DNA from: Betaproteobacteria bacterium
Lineage (GTDB): Bacteria; Pseudomonadota; Gammaproteobacteria; Burkholderiales; SG8-39
Direction of reading: 5' to 3'
Assembly: GCA_947482825.1 (NCBI GenBank)
Contig: CANKMT010000009.1
Span: 1 to 64,000, forward strand
Length of the DNA: 64,000 nucleotides
Numbering within the stretch: the stretch's first letter is position 1; every line of letters starts with the position of its first letter. Of this stretch, positions 14,430-24,181 are shown one piece after another. The position numbers and the translations under genes were made by a program. A model generated the notes under the pieces. It saw only the letters and a program-made list of their open reading frames with translations, ran no database searches and was not told where the DNA came from.

Positions 14430-15398
14430 CTAAGGTTGATCGATCGTGATGCCGCGCGCCTTGACCACCTTGCCGTAGCGATCCAGCTCGGCACGCATGA
14501 AGGCCGCGAATTCCGCAGGCGTATTGCCGACGACGCCCCAGCCCAGGCCGGCAATCTTCTGCGCGACCTCGGGCGCCTTGACGATCGCCACGATCTCGGC
14601 GGCAAGCCTGTCGCGAACAGCCACCGGGATCCCGGCCGGCGCAAGCATGCCGTACCAGGATCCGCCATGCGCGTCCTGCACCCCCTGCTCGGCGAACGTG
14701 CGCACGTCGGGAATCGCGGGCAGGCGCTGCGCTCCGCTCACTCCCAACACCTTGGCCTTGCCGGCCTTGCGTTGGTTCTCTGCGCTCAGCGCGCCGGTCA
14801 TCATCAGGTCGACCTGCGAGCCGAGCAGCGCATTGAGGGCGGGTGCCGCGCCTTGGTAGGGAACGTGCAGCAGGTTCATGCCCGCCGCGGATTCGAGGAC
14901 TGCGAAGCTCACATGCGCCGTGCTGCCGGTTCCCCAGGTCGCATAGGTGATCTTGCCCGGCTGCTGCCTGGCCGCCGCGATCAGTTCGCGCAGGTCCGCC
15001 TGCTCGAGGCCGGCGCGCGCGATCAACACGAAGGTCACGATGCCGACCAGGGAAATCGGCTCGAACCCTTTCATGGCATCGTATTGGAGGGACTTGTACA
15101 CATGGGGATTGATCGAATGCGTGTCCGCGGTGCCGAAGATCAGCGTGTAACCGTCCGGCGCAGCCTTGGCAACGTAAGTCGTGCCTATGGTCCCGTTGGC
15201 TCCCGGCCGGTTCTCGACCGTCACGGGCTGGCCGAATTTCTGCGCCAGCCTCTCGGAGACGATGCGCGCCGCGGTGTCCGTCGTCGAGCCCGGCGGCCAG
15301 GCGACGACAACCTTGATCGGCTTGTCGGGGTACTGGGCCTGCGCGCCTGTGGCCAGCGACATGGCCGCGGCCGCAATCAAACCCGCCAGAGTGCGCAT
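14430..15398 (-). CDS. Bug/TctC-family periplasmic solute receptor
   Basis: This 322-residue receptor has a Sec signal ('MRTLAGLIAAAAMSLATGAQA') followed by 'YPDKPIKVVVAWPPGSTTDT', 'AKAAPDGYTLIFGTAD' and 'LHVPYQGAAPALNALLGSQ'. The ATG at 15398 lies 8 bp after the hydrolase gene; the frame extending to 15932 runs antisense-like through that gene and is not used. It lies directly upstream of the M19 homologue. Confidence 0.92.
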   Translation of the reverse strand: MRTLAGLIAAAAMSLATGAQAQYPDKPIKVVVAWPPGSTTDTAARIVSERLAQKFGQPVTVENRPGANGTIGTTYVAKAAPDGYTLIFGTADTHSINPHVYKSLQYDAMKGFEPISLVGIVTFVLIARAGLEQADLRELIAAARQQPGKITYATWGTGSTAHVSFAVLESAAGMNLLHVPYQGAAPALNALLGSQVDLMMTGALSAENQRKAGKAKVLGVSGAQRLPAIPDVRTFAEQGVQDAHGGSWYGMLAPAGIPVAVRDRLAAEIVAIVKAPEVAQKIAGLGWGVVGNTPAEFAAFMRAELDRYGKVVKARGITIDQP

Positions 15399-15406
15399 CG
15401 TCGGCC

Positions 15407-16291
15407 TCACTGAAGTTTCGCCGCCTCCGGGCCGCGGATCGGAACCTCGAGCAGGTCTGCGCCGAACACGATATTGCCGGGATAGATCTCCGCCATTTCG
15501 CGCACCACCCGCTCGCGCACGCCGGGTTGGTCGATCTGTTCGGTGACATGCGAAATCACCAGCGTCTTGACCTTGGCCTTGGCGCCCAGGCGCGCAAGTT
15601 CCAGGTGCCCCATGCAGGATTCGGCGAACTCCTCGCACAGTTCGGTGCCCGAGAGGTACTGGCACATGTGCACCATGACGTCCGCTCCTTCGGCCAGTCT
15701 TTCCATCGATGCGCACGGGCCGCTGTCGCCTGAGTAGACGAACGAACCCTCGGGCGAATCGAACCGGAAGCCGTAGCAGGTCAGCTGCGGGCCGAAATGA
15801 GCAACGCCCACCGCCTTTACCGTCCAGCCGTTGCCGGCGATGACCTGGTTGGGCTTCATCTCGGTGACTTCGGGCACCGGCTTCATCCTCTGCCCCACCC
15901 CGCCGCGCGCGTGATAGAGCGAAATGCTGCACATGTGCTCAGTGCGTGCCACGAGGTCGGGCCAGAACGCGCCGCCTTCCTCGAAGAGCGCCTTGGTTAC
16001 CTTGATGATCGGAGGCGGCCCATAGACCTTCAGCTCCGGGATTTTCCCTGCGCCCTGATCCCATCGCGTTAGCAGGAGTCGCGGATAGTCGCCCATGTGG
16101 TCGTAGTGCAGGTGGCTGCAGAAGAAATGCGTCACCTTGGTGGGCGGAATGCCGAGTTCGAGCAAACGGTGGTGCGCGCCGAAGCCGTGGTCGAAGACGA
16201 TCACGTCCTCGCCGATCTCCAGGACGTAGCCGGAGCACATCCGGCGCAGCGAAGGCGTTGGCGTTCCGGTCCCCAGCAGTCTGAGTCTCAT
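15407..16291 (-). CDS. Metallo-beta-lactamase-fold hydrolase (RNase Z/AHL-lactonase-like)
   Basis: The 294-residue protein begins 'MRLRLLGTGTPTPS', the start typical of the RNase Z/arylsulfatase branch, and has the binuclear zinc motif 'CSHLHYDHMGDYPRLL' (HxHxDH), a further His in 'GVAHFGPQ', the bridging Asp in 'YSGDSGPC' and a last His in 'LVISHVTEQ'. All metal ligands are present. Placement between two Bug receptor genes suggests hydrolysis of an imported ester or lactone rather than tRNA processing. Confidence 0.85.
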   Translation of the reverse strand: MRLRLLGTGTPTPSLRRMCSGYVLEIGEDVIVFDHGFGAHHRLLELGIPPTKVTHFFCSHLHYDHMGDYPRLLLTRWDQGAGKIPELKVYGPPPIIKVTKALFEEGGAFWPDLVARTEHMCSISLYHARGGVGQRMKPVPEVTEMKPNQVIAGNGWTVKAVGVAHFGPQLTCYGFRFDSPEGSFVYSGDSGPCASMERLAEGADVMVHMCQYLSGTELCEEFAESCMGHLELARLGAKAKVKTLVISHVTEQIDQPGVRERVVREMAEIYPGNIVFGADLLEVPIRGPEAAKLQ

Positions 16292-16301
16292 CGTTGGCGT
16301 C

Positions 16302-17276
16302 CTATTCCGGCTTGATGCCCAGTTGCGCGAACAGCTTCTGCCATTTGTCGAGGTCGCGGCGCAGGAAATCCACGAACGGCGCCGATTCGCTGGCCACCAG
16401 TTCGGCGCCCTGTTGGCCGAACTTTTCGCGCATGTCCGGCGTGCTCAGGATCGCGATCATTTCGCGCGTCAGGAAAGCGGAAACCGCCGGCGGCGTCTTT
16501 GCCGGCGCGAAGATCCCGTGCCAGCCATACGCTTCATAACCCGGCACGCCCTGTTCGGCCAACGTCGGAATATCCGGCGCCCCGGGCGCGCGCTTGGAGC
16601 CCGTGATCCCGAGCGCAACCACCTTGCCGCCCTTCGTGTGCGGCAATCCCTGCGCAAGGCCGGGCGCATTCATCGCCACCTGGCCGCTGATCGTGTCGGT
16701 CACCGCCTGCCCGCTCGACTTGTACGGGATCTCCTCGATCTGCACGCCCGCCATCGATTTGAACAACTCCACGGTCAGGTGGCTCGGAGTGCCGCGTCCC
16801 GAAGATGCGTACTGGAGCTTCTTCGGTGAGGACTTGGCGAGCGCAATGAACTCCTTGAGGTTTTTCACGCCCAGGCCGGTGCCGACCAGGAAAATGTTCG
16901 GCGTCTGGGCAATCTGCGTGACCGCATAGAAATCGTTGAACGGGTCGTAGGGCAGCTTCACGCGCAGGATCTTGCCCAGAGTAAAGGCGTTCGACCCAAG
17001 CATCAGCGTGTAGCCGTCGGGCTCGGATTTCGCCACCGCGTCCGCACCGATCGAACCGGCCGCGCCGTCCCGGTTCTCGACGATAACCGACTGGCCCCAG
17101 CGCTCCGAAAGCTTTTGCGCAATGATCCGGGCGAATACGTCGGAGGTGGTGCCGGGCGAGTATCCGACGATGAGTCGCACGGATTTGGATGGATACACGT
17201 CGGCCGCAAGAGCCACGTTGGCGAACAGCGCGACGGCACAGGCTACCAGGCGAACCGCGCCCGGAATGTGTTTCAT
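16302..17276 (-). CDS. Bug/TctC-family periplasmic solute receptor
   Basis: The 324-residue receptor has a signal peptide ('[20 protein letters not shown]'), then '[20 protein letters not shown]' and '[17 protein letters not shown]'. The ATG at 17276 is preferred because the frame to 17315 runs into the divergent promoter. It heads the minus-strand operon and faces the sarcosine oxidase operon across 61 bp, which must hold both promoters. Confidence 0.92.
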   Translation of the reverse strand: MKHIPGAVRLVACAVALFANVALAADVYPSKSVRLIVGYSPGTTSDVFARIIAQKLSERWGQSVIVENRDGAAGSIGADAVAKSEPDGYTLMLGSNAFTLGKILRVKLPYDPFNDFYAVTQIAQTPNIFLVGTGLGVKNLKEFIALAKSSPKKLQYASSGRGTPSHLTVELFKSMAGVQIEEIPYKSSGQAVTDTISGQVAMNAPGLAQGLPHTKGGKVVALGITGSKRAPGAPDIPTLAEQGVPGYEAYGWHGIFAPAKTPPAVSAFLTREMIAILSTPDMREKFGQQGAELVASESAPFVDFLRRDLDKWQKLFAQLGIKPE

Positions 17277-17337
17277 GATTTCACCTCGACACGATGACCG
17301 CGTAGAGCATAGCATCCAGAAAAGCGCAATTGCCCAA

Positions 17338-18588
17338 ATGCAGAGATTCTCTTTCGCAAACCTCGTCCGGAATTCACTTTCCGGGCACGCTCATTGGAAA
17401 CCGTTCTGGCGCGACGCCGCGCCCAAGCAGAAGTACGACGCGATCATCGTCGGCGGCGGCGGGCATGGCCTCGCCACCGCGTACTACCTCGCGAAGAACC
17501 ACGGCATCACCAACGTCGCCGTGCTCGAAAAAGGCTGGATCGGCGGCGGCAATACCGGCCGCAACACCACGATCATCCGCTCCAACTACCTGTGGAACGA
17601 AAGCGGCGCACTTTACGAGCATTCGCTCAAGCTCTGGGAGGGCCTGAACGAAGACCTCAACATCAACCTCATGTTCAGCCAGCGCGGGGTGATCAACCTC
17701 GCGCACAACCAGGCCGACGTGCGCGAGAGCATCCGGCGGGTTGAAGCCAACCGGCTGAATGGCATCGACGGCGAGTGGCTTACGCCGGAACAAGTCAAAG
17801 AGTTCTGCCCGATCATCGACATCTCGCGCACGGCCCGGTACCCGGTGCTTGGCGCGACGCTGCAACGTCGCGGAGGCACTGCTCGCCATGACACCGTTGC
17901 ATGGGGCTTCGCGCGCGCCGCCGACAACCTCGGCGTGGACATCATCCAGAACTGCGAAGTCACAGGCATCCTGCGCGAAGGCGGCCGCGTCACCGGCGTG
18001 CGCACCACGCGCGGCACGATCATGGCCGAAAAGATCGGCGTCGTTGCCGCCGGGCACACCTCGGTAGTCGCCGCGATGGCCGACATCCGCCTGCCGCTGC
18101 AAAGCCACCCGCTGCAGGCGCTGGTGTCCGAACCGATCAAGCCGATTCACCCCTGCGTGGTCATGTCGAATGCGGTGCACGTGTACCTGAGCCAGTCCGA
18201 CAAGGGCGAGTTGGTGATCGGCGCGGGCATCGACACCTTCAATTCCTACAGCCAGCGCGGGTCTTTTCACGTGATCGAGCACCAGATGGCTGCGCTGATC
18301 GAACTGTTCCCGATCTTCAGCCGCGTGCGGATGCTGCGCACCTGGGGCGGGATCGTGGACGTGTGCCCGGATGCTTCACCTATCGTTTCCAAGACGCCTG
18401 TGAAGGGCCTGTTCCTCAACTGCGGTTGGGGCACCGGCGGCTTCAAGGCGACGCCGGGCTCGGGCTGGGTGTTCGCCCATACGATCGCCACGGGTGAGCC
18501 GCATCCGCTAAATGCGGCTTTCGCGCTCGACCGGTTCAGCAGCGGCGCGCTCATCGACGAGCACGGCGCCGCCGCCGTGGCGCACTGA
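17338..18588 (+). CDS. soxB: Sarcosine oxidase beta subunit
   Basis: The 416-residue protein matches SoxB of heterotetrameric sarcosine oxidase, which oxidises sarcosine to glycine with transfer of the methyl group to tetrahydrofolate. The FAD-binding loop is '[19 protein letters not shown]' (about residues 33-51). The His that carries covalent FMN in this family is visible in '[14 protein letters not shown]' at about residue 184. The ATG at 17338 gives the usual N-terminus. The stop overlaps the soxD start by one base (TGATG). Confidence 0.95.
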   Translation: MQRFSFANLVRNSLSGHAHWKPFWRDAAPKQKYDAIIVGGGGHGLATAYYLAKNHGITNVAVLEKGWIGGGNTGRNTTIIRSNYLWNESGALYEHSLKLWEGLNEDLNINLMFSQRGVINLAHNQADVRESIRRVEANRLNGIDGEWLTPEQVKEFCPIIDISRTARYPVLGATLQRRGGTARHDTVAWGFARAADNLGVDIIQNCEVTGILREGGRVTGVRTTRGTIMAEKIGVVAAGHTSVVAAMADIRLPLQSHPLQALVSEPIKPIHPCVVMSNAVHVYLSQSDKGELVIGAGIDTFNSYSQRGSFHVIEHQMAALIELFPIFSRVRMLRTWGGIVDVCPDASPIVSKTPVKGLFLNCGWGTGGFKATPGSGWVFAHTIATGEPHPLNAAFALDRFSSGALIDEHGAAAVAH

Positions 18589-18869
18589 TGCTGCAGATCG
18601 ACTGCCCCTGGTGCGGCATGCGTGAGGAGATGGAGTTCTCCTATGGCGGGCAGGCGCACGTTGCCTACCCCAAAGACCCGCATGCAGTGTCGGATGAGGA
18701 CTGGGCGCAGTACCTGTTCATGCGCGACAACCCCAAAGGGCTGTTCCTGGAGCGATGGGTGCACAGCCAGGGCTGCCGGCGCTGGTTCAACGTAGAGCGC
18801 CACACGGTGACGCACGAAATCACCGCGGTCTATAAGCCGGGCGAGCCTCCTCCGGCCGCCAAGCCATGA
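18588..18869 (+). CDS. soxD: Sarcosine oxidase delta subunit
   Basis: The 93-residue protein has the zinc site of SoxD: CPWC at residues 6-9, then His59 and Cys63 in 'WVHSQGCRRWFN'. It is a structural subunit that stabilises the alpha/beta complex. Its stop overlaps soxA by four bases (ATGA). Confidence 0.95.
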   Translation: MLQIDCPWCGMREEMEFSYGGQAHVAYPKDPHAVSDEDWAQYLFMRDNPKGLFLERWVHSQGCRRWFNVERHTVTHEITAVYKPGEPPPAAKP

Positions 18870-21800
18870 GCGGCACAGCGGCAAACATCGCGCGCATAGA
18901 GGGCGCGGGCAAGATCGATCGCACTCGGCCGCTTGCCTTCACGTTCAACGGCCGCAAGCTCCAGGGCTATGCCGGCGACACGCTCGCCTCCGCCCTGTTG
19001 GCCAACGGCATCCACCTGGTTGCGCGCAGCTTCAAGTACCACCGCCCGCGCGGAATGCTCACCGCGGGCAACGAGGAACCCAACGCACTTGTGCAACTCG
19101 AGCGAGGGCCCTACACCGAGCCCAACCTGCGCGCGACCGAGATCGAGCTCTACGAGGGCCTGGATGCCTCGAGCGTCAATTGCTTCCCGAACGTCCAATT
19201 CGACCTGCGCGCGATCAATGGCCTCGCCTCCTCGATTCTCGTTGCCGGCTTCTACAACAAGACCTTCATGTGGCCCAAAGGCTTCTGGAAGAAGGTCTAC
19301 GAACCCGCCCTCCGCGCGGCCGCGGGCCTGGGCGTCGCGCCGGACAGCCCGGACCCGGACACCTACGACCGCATGCACTGGCATTGCGACGTGCTCGTGG
19401 TCGGCGCCGGGCCGGCGGGGCTTTCGGCCTCCCTGCAGGCCGGACGGCGGGGTGTGCGCACCGTCATCGTCGAGGAAGCGCCCGAGGCCGGCGGCAGCCT
19501 GCTGCAGCGACCGGCGACGATCGACGGTGTCGCAGGCACAGAGTGGGCATCCAAGGCTTTCGCCGAACTCGATGCCATGCCGAACGTGCTGTTCCTGTGC
19601 CGCACATCGGTGTTCGGCTATTACGACCACAACTACCTCATGGCGGTCGAACACCGCACCGACCACCTCGGCCCCGGCCGCTCGCCCGGCGTGGCGAGAA
19701 AGCGGCTCTGGCACTTCCGCGCAAAGCGCGTGGTGCTGGCCACCGGTGCGCACGAGCGGCCGATCGTGTTCGGCAATAACGACCTGCCGGGCATCGTGCT
19801 CGCGAACGCCGCCTGCACCTACGCGACGCGCTACGGGGTGTCGCTCGGCAAGTGTGGGGTCGCTTTCGTCAACAACGACCATGGTTTCGCGCTCGCGCTG
19901 GAAACCCAGGCGGTTGCACGGAACATCGCGATGATCATCGACCCCCGCCCGGACCCGGACGATGCCCTCGTGAAGCGAGCGGCGGCGTTGGGCGTGCGCG
20001 TCCTTTGCAACTCGGTGATTGCAACCGCGCACGGCTGGAATCGCGTGAGCAGCGTGGACATTTGCCCGACCCGCGGCACCGGACTCGCCCGCCTCGAATG
20101 CGACCACGTGCTGGTGTCCGGCGGCCTCAACCCGGCCGTGCACCTGTACAGCCAGGCCCCCGGCAAGCTGCGCTACGACGCGAACCTCGCCTGTTTCCTG
20201 CCGGACCAATGCATCCAGACAGTCGAAGTGGCCGGCGCGCTGAATGCGCGTTTCTCACTCGATTCCGCGCTCGAAGACGGCGCCCTTGCAGGCAAGCGCA
20301 CGCTACATACGCTCGGCCAGGCCGTCGATGCGGGTGCGCCGGCCGAAGCAAAGGACGAGCTTCACATCCTGCCGGTCTGGTCGGTGCAGGCGCAACTCGG
20401 CTTGAAATTGCCCGGAAAGCATTTCGTCGACTACCAGAACGACGTAACCGAGGCCGACATCCTGCTCGCCTCGCGCGAGGGCTTTCGCTCGGTCGAGCAC
20501 ACCAAGCGCTACACGACCACCGGCATGGCGACCGACCAGGGCAAGACGTCGAACGTGATCGGCCTCGCCATCCTCGCCGCTTCGCTTGGCAAGCCGATCC
20601 CCGAAGTCGGCACGACGACCTTCCGGCCGCCGTTCACGCCGGTCACATTCGGCGCAATTGCCGGGCGCGACCGCGGTTCGCTTTCGGATCCGGTGCGCAC
20701 GACACCGATGCATGCGTGGCACGTCGACAACGGCGCGGTGTTCGAGGACGTCGGCCAATGGAAGCGTCCCTGGTACTTCCCCAAGCCGGGTGAAGACTTG
20801 CATGCCGCCGTTGCGCGCGAGACCAAAGCGCTGCGTACGACTGCAGGCGTGATGGATGCGACCACGCTGGGCAAGATCGACATCCAAGGCGCCGATGCCG
20901 CCGAATTCCTGAACCGCGTCTACACCAATGCGTGGACGAAGCTCGCGGTAGGAAGTTGCCGCTACGGCGTCATGTGCAGGCCCGACGGCATGGTGATGGA
21001 CGACGGCGTCACCGCCCGCCTCGCGGACGACCGTTTCCTGATGACCACCACCACCGGCAATGCCGCCCGAGTGCTCGACTGGCTGGAGGAATGGCTGCAG
21101 ACCGAGTGGCCGGAACTCGAGGTCTACTGCACGACGGTGACTGAGCAGTGGGCGACGACCGCCGTCGTCGGCCCGAATGCGCGCAAGATCCTTAAGGCGC
21201 TGGCGCCGGACATGGATTTTTCCAATGCCGCCTTCCCTTTCATGACGTTCCGCGAAGGCGTGGTCGCAGGCCTCGCCGCGCGCGTGTTCCGCATCAGCTT
21301 CAATGGCGAGCTTTCCTACGAGATCAACGTGCCCTCGTGGCATGGTCTCGCCCTGTGGAGGGCGGTGATCGAAGCCGGTAAGCCGCACGGCCTCACGCCC
21401 TACGGCACCGAGACCATGCACGTCGCGCGGGCCGAAAAGGGCTACATCATCATCGGCCAGGAGACCGACGGCACGGTCACGCCGCAGGACGTGGGCCTGG
21501 AGTGGGCGGTCTCCAAGCAGAAGGATTTCATCGGCAAGCGCTCCTTCTCCCGCTCGGACACCGCCCGGGCCGGCCGCAAGCAGCTTGTGGGGCTGTTGCC
21601 GCAGGACAAGGCCTTTGTCGCCCCGGAAGGCTCGCACCTCGTCGCCAGCCCGGAGCGTTCGACCTTCGATCCTCGGCTCGGCAGCCCGTCGATCGGCCAT
21701 ATCACCTCGAGCTACTACAGCCCAAATCTCGAATCCGCCTTTGCGCTTGCATTGATCGCGAACGGCCGGGCGATGCACGGCAAGACGGTGTACTGCTCGC

Positions 21801-21883
21801 AAGGATCGGGACTCAAGCCGATGACTGTCACCGACCCGGTGTTCATCGACAAGGAAGGAAAGCGCCGTGACGGCATCGACTGA
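18866..21883 (+). CDS. soxA: Sarcosine oxidase alpha subunit
   Basis: At 1005 residues this is full length for SoxA. The order is an N-terminal ferredoxin-like segment ('FTFNGRKLQGYAGDTLASAL', 'HRPRGMLTAGNEEPN'), an NAD-binding domain ('DVLVVGAGPAGLSASLQAG' near residue 173) and a C-terminal glycine-cleavage-T-like half ('VGSCRYGVMCRPDGMVMDDG', 'SYEINVPSWHGLALW') that binds tetrahydrofolate. It receives the iminium product and forms 5,10-methylene-THF. It overlaps soxD and soxG, consistent with stoichiometric translation. Confidence 0.95.
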   Translation: MSGTAANIARIEGAGKIDRTRPLAFTFNGRKLQGYAGDTLASALLANGIHLVARSFKYHRPRGMLTAGNEEPNALVQLERGPYTEPNLRATEIELYEGLDASSVNCFPNVQFDLRAINGLASSILVAGFYNKTFMWPKGFWKKVYEPALRAAAGLGVAPDSPDPDTYDRMHWHCDVLVVGAGPAGLSASLQAGRRGVRTVIVEEAPEAGGSLLQRPATIDGVAGTEWASKAFAELDAMPNVLFLCRTSVFGYYDHNYLMAVEHRTDHLGPGRSPGVARKRLWHFRAKRVVLATGAHERPIVFGNNDLPGIVLANAACTYATRYGVSLGKCGVAFVNNDHGFALALETQAVARNIAMIIDPRPDPDDALVKRAAALGVRVLCNSVIATAHGWNRVSSVDICPTRGTGLARLECDHVLVSGGLNPAVHLYSQAPGKLRYDANLACFLPDQCIQTVEVAGALNARFSLDSALEDGALAGKRTLHTLGQAVDAGAPAEAKDELHILPVWSVQAQLGLKLPGKHFVDYQNDVTEADILLASREGFRSVEHTKRYTTTGMATDQGKTSNVIGLAILAASLGKPIPEVGTTTFRPPFTPVTFGAIAGRDRGSLSDPVRTTPMHAWHVDNGAVFEDVGQWKRPWYFPKPGEDLHAAVARETKALRTTAGVMDATTLGKIDIQGADAAEFLNRVYTNAWTKLAVGSCRYGVMCRPDGMVMDDGVTARLADDRFLMTTTTGNAARVLDWLEEWLQTEWPELEVYCTTVTEQWATTAVVGPNARKILKALAPDMDFSNAAFPFMTFREGVVAGLAARVFRISFNGELSYEINVPSWHGLALWRAVIEAGKPHGLTPYGTETMHVARAEKGYIIIGQETDGTVTPQDVGLEWAVSKQKDFIGKRSFSRSDTARAGRKQLVGLLPQDKAFVAPEGSHLVASPERSTFDPRLGSPSIGHITSSYYSPNLESAFALALIANGRAMHGKTVYCSQGSGLKPMTVTDPVFIDKEGKRRDGID

Positions 21884-22496
21884 CCGCGTCTCGCCGCTCG
21901 AGAATTGGACGGCGCGCTTCGCGGCGGCAAGCGCAACGCCTGTGCAGTTCTCGATCCGCGAAGTCGCCTTCGCCACGCACATAAACCTGCGCGTCGACGC
22001 GGCCGCTTTCGGCGCGAAAGTGCGCGCCGTGCTTGGGTGCGACCTTCCCGTCGTCGCCAACACCTGGACCACCGGCGGCGAATGCTCCGCGATCTGGCTC
22101 GGCCCGGACGAGTGGCTCGTGGTCGCCCCGGACGGTCGCAACGAATCCTTCTGCGCCGACCTGCGCACCGCGTTGTCCGGTGTGCATCACGCAGTCACGG
22201 ATCTCTCGGCCAATCGCACGATGCTCGAAATCGCCGGGTCGGATGCGCGCGTCGCGCTGGCGAAAGGCTGCCCGCTCGACCTGCACGGCAGCGCGTTCAA
22301 GCCCCCGCAGTCTGCACAGAGCCTGCTCGCCAAATCGCAGGTCCTCCTGCAATGCGTCGACGCGAACCCGGTCATCCGCGTGTTCGTGCGGAACTCTTTC
22401 GCCGCGTATGTCGCCGAGTGGCTGCTCGACGCGGCCGCCGAGCTCGCCGCATCACGCAACCTCGATACCCCGCGCATCGCAAACCGGCTCGCCTGA
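21867..22496 (+). CDS. soxG: Sarcosine oxidase gamma subunit
   Basis: The 209-residue protein has SoxG features: 'GGECSAIWLGPDEWLVVAPD' and 'VTDLSANRTMLEIAGSDAR'. It completes the heterotetramer. Its start overlaps the end of soxA by 17 bp. After it the operon continues, after 23 bp, into genes that are not part of a standard sox operon. Confidence 0.93.
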   Translation: MTASTDRVSPLENWTARFAAASATPVQFSIREVAFATHINLRVDAAAFGAKVRAVLGCDLPVVANTWTTGGECSAIWLGPDEWLVVAPDGRNESFCADLRTALSGVHHAVTDLSANRTMLEIAGSDARVALAKGCPLDLHGSAFKPPQSAQSLLAKSQVLLQCVDANPVIRVFVRNSFAAYVAEWLLDAAAELAASRNLDTPRIANRLA

Positions 22497-22519
22497 CAAG
22501 AGCCCCAGGAGGCACTGCC

Positions 22520-24181
22520 ATGAGCAAGATCACGGTATTCACCGCCCGCAAAGTCGTCACCATGGACCCGGGCCGGCCGGTGGCCGAGGCGGTCGCGGTC
22601 ATGGACGGCCGCATCGTATCCACTGGAAGCCTCGAATCAATGAAGCCGTGGCTGTCGCGCCACGAGCACGTCATCGATGACACGCTCGCCGGAAAAGTCA
22701 TCCTGCCGGGCCTGATCGATCCGCACACGCACTTCACGATGTCCGCGGGCTACCTCATGCTGCACTACATCGGTCCGATCGAATCCCCGGGTCCGCGCGG
22801 CATGAATCCGGCCTTGCTGACCCACGAGCAGGTCGTCGCCAAACTGCGCGCGGCCCATGCGGAAGAGCCGGATCCGAAAAAACCGCTGATCGCATGGGGC
22901 CTCGACCCAGCGATACAGGGCGGCCACCTGCACCGCGACGAGCTCGACGCGATCAGCAAGGACCGTCCGATGTGGGTGATCGCCTACGCGCCCCATTTCT
23001 TCTACCTCAACACCGCCGCCATCGAATACACAGGGATCAAGCCGGACACCACCGTGCACGGCGTGGAGCGCTATCCGGACGGGCGGCTCAAAGGGGTGTT
23101 CGTCGAAATCGAGGCCGGGCGCATGGCGCTGGGCGGCATGCGCCTCGTGATCCAGGAAGGCGGCGGGATTAACGGCCTGCGCATGATGGGGGACACCGCC
23201 AGGCGCGCCGGCGTAACGACCACCGCGGAGATGGTCTTCGGCTTCAACGATTTCGAGCTCGAATGGAAGATGCACGTCGATGCGGTCAATGACCCTTCGT
23301 TCCCGCTGCGCATGGCGCTGGTGCCGCTCGAAAACCCGCTTTTCAAGACGCATGCGGACAAGGCCGCCGGGTTCCTGCTCGGCATGGCCAAAGAGCGCAA
23401 CAACGACAAGCTTTTCCTGCACGGCATCAAGTTCCTCTCCGACGGTTCCTTCCCCGCGATGTCGTTGCGGCTCAACTTCCCGGGGTACCTCGACGGGAGC
23501 AACGGCCTGCGCAACGACGTGCCTTGGGATGAATTGCCCTCCCGGATGCTGCCGTTCTGGAAAGCCGGCATCCAGATCCACTGCCATGCCAACGGCGACG
23601 AGGCGATCGACGCCTCGCTCAATGCGCTCGCGCGATTGCAGGAAATGCATCCGCGCTTCGACCACCGCTTCACGATCGAGCACTACTGCATCAGCACGCC
23701 GGACCAGGCGCGAAGACTGAAGGCGCTCGGCGGGGTGGCGAGCGTGAACAACTATTTCGTGCATTACCGCAGCCAGTTGCACAGCGAACAAGGGTTCGGC
23801 CCCGACCGCTCCGAGGCGGTGGCGCGGCTGGGTTCGCTCGAGCGCGAAGGCGTCGTGTTCGCGCTGCATTCGGATTTCTCGCTGGTCGTGGTGCCGATGC
23901 ATCCGCTCACGGCCGCCTGGGCCGCGGTGAATCGCGTGGCGCTGGACGGCAAGACCGTCATGGCGCCGGGCGAGCGCATCGGCGTGGAAAGGGCCATGCG
24001 CGCGGTGACGATCGATGCCGCCTACGTGCTCGGGATCGAGAGCAAGGTCGGCAGCCTCGAGCCCGGCAAGTTCGCCGATTTCGCGGTGCTGGAGCAGGAC
24101 CCCTTCGAGGTCGACAAGATGGCGATCCGCGACATCCCGGTCTGGGGCACGGTGCTCGGTGGGAAACTGCAGCCGGCGTGA
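22520..24181 (+). CDS. Amidohydrolase 3-family (YtcJ-like) metal-dependent hydrolase
   Basis: The 553-residue protein has the amidohydrolase superfamily beta-barrel: 'GKVILPGLIDPHTHFTMSAG' with HxH at residues 69/71, a further metal His region 'AGIQIHCHANGDEAIDASL', 'HRFTIEHYCIST' and 'VVFALHSDFSLV'. It resembles YtcJ-type exo-enzymes that hydrolyse amides or imides. A ribosome-binding site (CCAGGAGG) precedes the ATG at 22520. Its last bases overlap the GTPase gene (GTGA), so the two are co-translated. Substrate unknown; context suggests a cyclic amide on the way to sarcosine. Confidence 0.88.
   Translation: MSKITVFTARKVVTMDPGRPVAEAVAVMDGRIVSTGSLESMKPWLSRHEHVIDDTLAGKVILPGLIDPHTHFTMSAGYLMLHYIGPIESPGPRGMNPALLTHEQVVAKLRAAHAEEPDPKKPLIAWGLDPAIQGGHLHRDELDAISKDRPMWVIAYAPHFFYLNTAAIEYTGIKPDTTVHGVERYPDGRLKGVFVEIEAGRMALGGMRLVIQEGGGINGLRMMGDTARRAGVTTTAEMVFGFNDFELEWKMHVDAVNDPSFPLRMALVPLENPLFKTHADKAAGFLLGMAKERNNDKLFLHGIKFLSDGSFPAMSLRLNFPGYLDGSNGLRNDVPWDELPSRMLPFWKAGIQIHCHANGDEAIDASLNALARLQEMHPRFDHRFTIEHYCISTPDQARRLKALGGVASVNNYFVHYRSQLHSEQGFGPDRSEAVARLGSLEREGVVFALHSDFSLVVVPMHPLTAAWAAVNRVALDGKTVMAPGERIGVERAMRAVTIDAAYVLGIESKVGSLEPGKFADFAVLEQDPFEVDKMAIRDIPVWGTVLGGKLQPA

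Noticed and set aside
13405-15549. One 714-codon frame joining the M19 homologue to the antisense phase of the Bug and hydrolase genes.
   Set aside because: Family similarity begins near 14412, where a GTG with a ribosome-binding site is found; upstream part is out of phase with the real Bug gene.
20303-22168. A 621-codon minus-strand frame opposite soxA.
   Set aside because: It is antisense to the clearly coding soxA/soxG region and its composition is that of a high-GC shadow frame; no family features.
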